Positions 31,121-34,516 of a stretch of 34,516 nt of DNA are shown here, piece by piece (within the stretch, counting starts at the first letter, position 1; each line of letters opens with the position of its first letter). Below the pieces are notes generated by a model. The model saw only the letters and a program-made list of their open reading frames with translations, searched no databases and was not told where the DNA came from. A program made the position numbers and the translations under genes. Origin of the DNA: Vicinamibacteria bacterium (GTDB lineage Bacteria > Acidobacteriota > Vicinamibacteria > Vicinamibacterales > UBA2999); assembly GCA_025938035.1 (NCBI GenBank), contig JAICQE010000018.1, forward strand, positions 1 to 34,516. Reading direction: 5' to 3'.

Positions 31121-31238
31121 GGTTCCTCTCCCGATCTGAAGACGGACCAGGCCGCCGGATATTGCAGCGACTTGTTTGAACTTACAGTCCCCGCGCAGGA
31201 AACGTTCCGCTCGAGGTGCTACACGGGTCGCCTGGCGA

Positions 31239-31261
31239 CTGACACTACGGGGCGGTGTCAG
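31239..31261. terminator. Hairpin at the end of the second TIGR03435 gene
   Basis: CTGACAC and GTGTCAG form a 7-bp stem around a 9-base loop, and include the stop codon of the leftward TIGR03435 gene. No U-rich tail follows. It may reduce read-through into the other paralogue, but is weak evidence for a terminator. The remaining ~115 bp of the spacer show nothing else clear. Confidence 0.3.
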
Positions 31262-32061
31262 TTTTCGGTAGGACGATCGATTTTGTCGATGACGAGCACG
31301 TCGACGATCTCGCGCTCGGCGTCAAGCTTCAGTCCGAGCTGCTCCTGGAGCGCGGTGAAAATCGAGGGCGCTCCAGAGTCCGGTGGAAGCGCGCCCGGCA
31401 CGGCATCACCGGAGAACCTGAGTTCCAGTTCGTAGTTGCCGGCCAGGCCGGTACGGTCAACGACAGGCCGACTCACCACCAGCGAGATCAGTGCAGCCAG
31501 CTGTCCCATCGGCACGCCGACAATTCTGACCGCGCCGGCCGTCGCTCCCGGACTCGCGCATTGGATCGCGAGCGGGTTCGCTTCACCCCGCGGTCCAACG
31601 CACGCTGTCGTCGTCGGCTTCAGGTTCGGTCCAAGCCGGCCGTCGGCCCGGCTCTTGACGAGCGCGTATCCCTGTAGCTCGCGCTTTTCCATCTTCGCCG
31701 CCATCTTGAATCGATCGGCAAGGAGCGCCTGCAGCATCGGCCGTATCTGTTCGACGCCGCTCACTCCCTCAGGCAGCGTCGCCTGAATATCGAAACGTTC
31801 GACATTCGTCCAGTCCGGATACCCGACGATCCGGCTCGGCGTATTGATGCCGTACGCGTATTGCACGATCGCGCGAAGCGGCACGTTGATCATCGTGACG
31901 CTTCCCTGCCAGCTGACCGTGACCTGATTCGCACCGGACCTGTTGGCCTTGACGGACACGACCTCGAACGTGGTCGGTGCCTGCGCGCTCATGACTGTAA
32001 CAGCGGCGAGCGCGGCTAAAACAACTGCCGATGCGCTCGCGGTGCGTCCGGCTAAACGCAT
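31258..32061 (-). CDS. TIGR03435-type exported protein (second of a tandem pair)
   Basis: The 267-residue protein is a tandem paralogue of the gene at 30323-31120. It shares 'SVTMINVPLRAIVQYAYGIN', 'DWTNVERFDIQATLPEGVSG', 'LADRFKMAAKMEKRELQGYA' and 'FTALQEQLGLKLDAEREIVD'. A signal peptide ('MRLAGRTASASAVVLAALAA') supports the ATG chosen; the frame is open for 18 codons further upstream and no ribosome binding site is strong, so the start is not certain. The function is unknown. The two copies differ most in the central region after 'LGPNLKP', where loops of different length and cysteine positions occur. Confidence 0.88.
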   Translation of the reverse strand: MRLAGRTASASAVVLAALAAVTVMSAQAPTTFEVVSVKANRSGANQVTVSWQGSVTMINVPLRAIVQYAYGINTPSRIVGYPDWTNVERFDIQATLPEGVSGVEQIRPMLQALLADRFKMAAKMEKRELQGYALVKSRADGRLGPNLKPTTTACVGPRGEANPLAIQCASPGATAGAVRIVGVPMGQLAALISLVVSRPVVDRTGLAGNYELELRFSGDAVPGALPPDSGAPSIFTALQEQLGLKLDAEREIVDVLVIDKIDRPTEN

Positions 32062-32120
32062 GAACAATTCTGCTCTACCGGCGGCTTCAGGGCAATTTTC
32101 GAGCATTGCGGCCAACGCGC

Positions 32121-32274
32121 AGTCCGCCTGAAGACGGTTCTACGGTTTTTCCGCGCCCAGCGAGCGGGAGCGCCGCCGCTGATCAACTGGGCCTCGCCCG
32201 CTTGGGAAGGCAACGAGGTCCGCGTGAAGGCGGACACTACGACGGCGATCGAGGTCCGCCTGAAGGCGGACTAC
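32121..32274. repeat. Cluster of REP-like palindromes (GTCCGCC-TGAA-GGCGGAC)
   Basis: Three related units lie between the Ku gene and the TIGR03435 gene. A perfect hairpin has 7-bp arms and a TGAA loop (32254-32271). A near-copy with one mismatched pair is at 32218-32235; both are preceded by GAG and followed by TAC or ACTAC. A third, damaged copy is at 32121-32137. Repeated palindromes in intergenic DNA downstream of genes match the REP concept. They could also terminate transcription from the leftward Ku gene. Confidence 0.75.
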
Positions 32275-32279
32275 GTTGG

Positions 32280-33143
32280 TCAGCCGGCTTTGCGCTTCCG
32301 GGCTCCGTTCGCGGTGGCTTTCGCCTTGGCTTTCTTGATCTCGGCTTTCACCGGTTTCTTCTTCTCGGTGCTGACCGCGTTGAGGCTCTTGCGCAGCGCC
32401 TCCATCAGATCGACGACCTTCGGCGGATCCTGCACTTCCGTCGCGACGATCTCCTCGCCCGCGATCTTCGCGTCGATGATCCTCCGCAGTCCCTCGCGGT
32501 ACTCGTCCTTGTAGTCCTTGAGGTTCAGCTCGCCGTCGAAGGTCGCCACCACCTGCTTGGCCAGCTTCATCTCCTCGGGCTTCACTTTGGAGGGAACCGA
32601 GTTCAGCTCCTCGACGTCGTCGATGCTGCGGATCTCCGCGTCGTGATGCAGCGTGTACATCACGAGGCCCTTCTTCTGCGGCCGGACGGCCACCAGGTAC
32701 TCGCGGCCGTAGAGCGCCACCTTCCCGATGCCGGCCTTCCCTGCCATCCCTTCACGCATCACGGCGAACGCTTCCGACGCCACCGGTCCATCCGGCGCCA
32801 GGTAATACGCGCGATCGACGTAGATGGGGTCGATCGAGGTCTCATCCGTGAACTGCGCGAGATCGATGACCCGCGTCGATTCGACGCGCACCTTCTGAAT
32901 GTCTTCGTCGCCGACGACGACGTAGCGCCCTTTTTCGAATTCGTAGCCCTTGACGACCTCGGAGTGCGGCACCTCGCGCTCGCACTGCGGGCACCAGCGT
33001 TTCTGCTGGATGCGCGTCTGGCACTCGGCGTGAAGCTGGTTGAAGGCGATCGTCGCCGCCGATTCAGTAGCCGGGAACACCTTGACCGGGATGTTCACCA
33101 GGCTGACCTTGAGGAAGCCTTTCCAGGTAGGGCGTGCTGCCAT
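32280..33143 (-). CDS. ku: Ku domain DNA-end-binding protein (non-homologous end joining)
   Basis: The 287-residue bacterial Ku forms a ring-shaped homodimer on double-strand DNA ends and recruits LigD. The core runs from 'WKGFLKVSLVNIPVKVFPAT' to about residue 250, with 'RWCPQCEREVPHSEVVKGYE' and 'GKVALYGREYLVAVRPQKKG'. The last ~25 residues are a Lys-rich tail typical of bacterial Ku. Length is normal. No ligD is in the window. The start has no recognisable ribosome binding site, and repeats lie on both sides of the gene. NHEJ genes are common in soil bacteria that face desiccation in stationary phase. Confidence 0.95.
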   Translation of the reverse strand: MAARPTWKGFLKVSLVNIPVKVFPATESAATIAFNQLHAECQTRIQQKRWCPQCEREVPHSEVVKGYEFEKGRYVVVGDEDIQKVRVESTRVIDLAQFTDETSIDPIYVDRAYYLAPDGPVASEAFAVMREGMAGKAGIGKVALYGREYLVAVRPQKKGLVMYTLHHDAEIRSIDDVEELNSVPSKVKPEEMKLAKQVVATFDGELNLKDYKDEYREGLRRIIDAKIAGEEIVATEVQDPPKVVDLMEALRKSLNAVSTEKKKPVKAEIKKAKAKATANGARKRKAG

Positions 33144-33175
33144 GCACGGAGTTTATCGGGTTTGCACTCGAACCA

Positions 33176-33217
33176 GTTCAGGGGTTCAGGAGGTTCAACA
33201 GTTCAGAGGGGTCCAAC
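33176..33217. repeat. Degenerate GTTCAGG tandem repeat upstream of ku
   Basis: Units GTTCAGG, GTTCAGG, GTTCAAC, GTTCAGA and GTCCAAC follow each other with one to three spacing bases, 33 bp upstream of the ku start. The 92-bp spacer between ku and the membrane protein gene contains little else. The tract is of the same kind as, but different in sequence from, the heptamer tracts at 15373 and 33879. Confidence 0.6.
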
Positions 33218-33235
33218 CCTTTGCACCCTTTGAAG

Positions 33236-33814
33236 TTACACGGCATCGTCTTCATCCCGCGAGCCGAGGTCCAGTCCGGATCCTCCCATCCGCAGCGCGT
33301 GCTCGTGGACTTTGTCGCGGAGGACCCGGCGGGCCTGTCCGTACAGGTGGGCCGGCACCCGAAGCCGGCGGGCGATGTTCCGGAAGTGCGAGATCAGGAT
33401 CAGCGTGACGCCGCGTTCCTCTTTCCACGACAGCGCGGAGATCTGCGACCAGCGCATGAACCCGGTGTCCGACCAGATGCCGTCGCCGTAGAAGCCGCGC
33501 GCGATCCGCATGCTCAGCGGAAACGCACAGCCGTAATACACGAACATCATCGCTTCGCCGAACGCACGATGGGGTTCATTGCGGACGAGTTTCGCGGCGA
33601 GCAGGAGCCCGAGCGTCACGGCGAGCAGGATGTTGAGGCGGTAATAGGCGGGCCGCTCTCCCCGCCACGTCAGCAGCGCGGTGTGCCGCCGGCGGCGGTA
33701 CTTGATCAGATCTCCGGCAACTTTCAGATTCGCGGCGAGGAAGCCGAGCCCGAGCACGAACAGCACGCGCGGTGCGCCCCATGCGAACCACGGCAAGACC
33801 GTCTCCGACCCCAT
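33236..33814 (-). CDS. Membrane protein of unknown function
   Basis: The 192-residue protein has an N-terminal helix ('LFVLGLGFLAANLKVAGDLI'), a second helix pair ('LNILLAVTLGLLLAAKLV', 'FGEAMMFVYYGCAFPLSM') and a soluble C-terminal part with 'GIWSDTGFMRWSQISALSWK' and 'LILISHFRNIARRLRVPAHL'. The latter looks like a PH-type or DUF5673 beta-domain seen in small membrane proteins, but I am not sure. The start lacks a strong ribosome binding site. It sits between ku and tdk, in the same direction as both, and is flanked by repeats. The function is unknown. Confidence 0.75.
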   Translation of the reverse strand: MGSETVLPWFAWGAPRVLFVLGLGFLAANLKVAGDLIKYRRRRHTALLTWRGERPAYYRLNILLAVTLGLLLAAKLVRNEPHRAFGEAMMFVYYGCAFPLSMRIARGFYGDGIWSDTGFMRWSQISALSWKEERGVTLILISHFRNIARRLRVPAHLYGQARRVLRDKVHEHALRMGGSGLDLGSRDEDDAV

Positions 33815-33878
33815 CAGCGCCCGAATGCTTCAATTGAAGTGCCACGCATGCTGAATTGGACCCCGAAGGGGACATTTT

Positions 33879-33920
33879 GGATCAGGGATCAGGGATCAGG
33901 GATCGGGGATCGGGGATCAG
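33879..33920. repeat. Heptanucleotide tandem repeat (GGATCAG/GGATCGG x6)
   Basis: Six contiguous 7-base units (three GGATCAG, two GGATCGG, one GGATCAG) occupy the spacer directly after the tdk stop codon. The unit is unrelated in sequence to the TAGTTGG tract but equal in length. The remaining bases to the next gene start contain a palindrome CTTCAATTGAAG (33828-33839). Confidence 0.9.
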
Positions 33921-33921
33921 G

Positions 33922-34500
33922 CTACCTGGGAGGACCGGCGAGCAGCGGGTCAAAACATCGGCGGCAGCGCGCCTCATACAGACCCTGGGCGCCGACGAGC
34001 ACGCGGTCGCCGCTGGCGACCAGCCGCTGCGTGTGGTTCGCGGGGTTGCCGCAGACCATGCAGATCGCGTGGGTCTTCGTGATGTATTCGGCGATCGCCA
34101 GCAGCTGCGGCATCGGCTCGAACGGCTTGCCGAGGTAGTCCTGGTCGAGCCCCGCGACGATGACCCGCTTCCCCTGGTTGGCGAGCGTGTCGCAGATCAT
34201 CGGCAGCTCCTGGTCGAAGAACTGCCCTTCGTCGATGCCGACGACTTCGGTATCCGGCGCGACTTTGTCGACCAGCGCGCTCGAGCTCGGCACCGCGCAC
34301 GACTCGATGCGCATCTCGCTGTGCGACACGATGTGATCGTCCGAGTAGCGACGGTCGATCAACGGCTTGAAGATCTGCACCTTCTGGCGCGCAATCTGCG
34401 CCCGCCGCAGGCGGCGAATGAGCTCCTCGCTCTTGCCGCTGAACATGCTGCCGACGATGACTTCGATCCAGCCCTGGGTCGGCTGTCTTACTACGTCCAT
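33922..34500 (-). CDS. tdk: Thymidine kinase
   Basis: The 192-residue type II thymidine kinase phosphorylates thymidine to dTMP with ATP in the salvage pathway. It has the P-loop '[10 protein letters not shown]' (residues 17-26), the 'IDEGQFF' motif with catalytic Glu91, a lasso/nucleoside-binding '[10 protein letters not shown]' region and a zinc site (Cys147, Cys150, Cys179, Cys182). The length is normal. The ATG is preceded by GGAAG. Its promoter lies beyond the right edge or in the last 16 bases. A heptamer repeat begins one base after the stop. Confidence 0.97.
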   Translation of the reverse strand: MDVVRQPTQGWIEVIVGSMFSGKSEELIRRLRRAQIARQKVQIFKPLIDRRYSDDHIVSHSEMRIESCAVPSSSALVDKVAPDTEVVGIDEGQFFDQELPMICDTLANQGKRVIVAGLDQDYLGKPFEPMPQLLAIAEYITKTHAICMVCGNPANHTQRLVASGDRVLVGAQGLYEARCRRCFDPLLAGPPR

Positions 34501-34516
34501 AACAAAGAACTTCCAA

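Noticed and set aside
33828..33839. CTTCAATTGAAG palindrome as an operator
   Set aside because: It is a single 12-base palindrome with no second copy and no regulator nearby; chance occurrence is plausible.
15373..33920. CRISPR array from the short tandem repeats
   Set aside because: The units are 7-9 bases, contiguous without unique spacers, and no cas gene is present.

Overview
The window is GC-rich, tightly packed bacterial DNA. It most likely comes from the Acidobacteriota, possibly a Vicinamibacteria-type soil or subsurface lineage. The strongest lineage hints are two adjacent secreted proteins of the TIGR03435 type, a family largely restricted to soil Acidobacteria. A TonB with Gly-Gly-Val/Pro repeats, several acidobacterial-style secreted proteins of unknown function and locus-specific short tandem repeats between genes fit as well. 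The placement is an inference from gene content. I recognised no rRNA, tRNA, CRISPR array, insertion sequence or phage gene.

Positions 1-9256 form a leftward block of stress genes: an Hsp20 chaperone, an FMN nitroreductase, a LOG-family nucleotide hydrolase, three double-domain universal stress proteins, two DUF4136 lipoproteins, a helix-hairpin-helix protein related to the PolX N-terminus, and small secreted or membrane proteins. Two DUF883-like single-helix proteins bracket the block. The content (Hsp20, Usp and nitroreductase, with nitrate transport nearby) resembles the dormancy/hypoxia regulons of other bacteria. A short remnant of a response-regulator receiver domain lies between two of the genes.

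Positions 9480-12394 run rightward: a secreted protein of unknown function, a TonB-type energy transducer, a small CxxC protein and three small integral membrane proteins, two of them tandem DUF6644-like paralogues.

Positions 12544-25862 are the most interesting part, a nitrate/nitrosative-stress module. A rightward operon encodes a NarK nitrate/nitrite porter fused to a four-histidine cytochrome b domain and a C-terminal four-cysteine ribbon, a cytoplasmic-type molybdopterin oxidoreductase, a 16-cysteine four-cluster ferredoxin, a Tat-anchored Rieske protein and a small DUF6755-like membrane protein. Divergent from it lie a pentahaem cytochrome c and an unusual cytochrome c / outer-membrane-barrel fusion. 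Downstream, a Crp/Fnr regulator, the iron-centre repair protein Ric and a YwiC-like membrane protein form a leftward cluster with a perfect Fnr-geometry palindrome (TTGCG-N4-CGCAA) ahead of ric. Two secreted helical proteins with evenly spaced histidines (one unit and two units) flank this cluster.

Positions 25907-34500 carry housekeeping and lineage-specific genes: uvrC, a CDP-alcohol phosphatidyltransferase overlapping an unknown membrane protein, a secreted acidobacterial protein, the two TIGR03435 paralogues, Ku (bacterial end joining), an unknown membrane protein and thymidine kinase. Intergenic DNA here contains REP-like palindromes and heptanucleotide tandem repeats.
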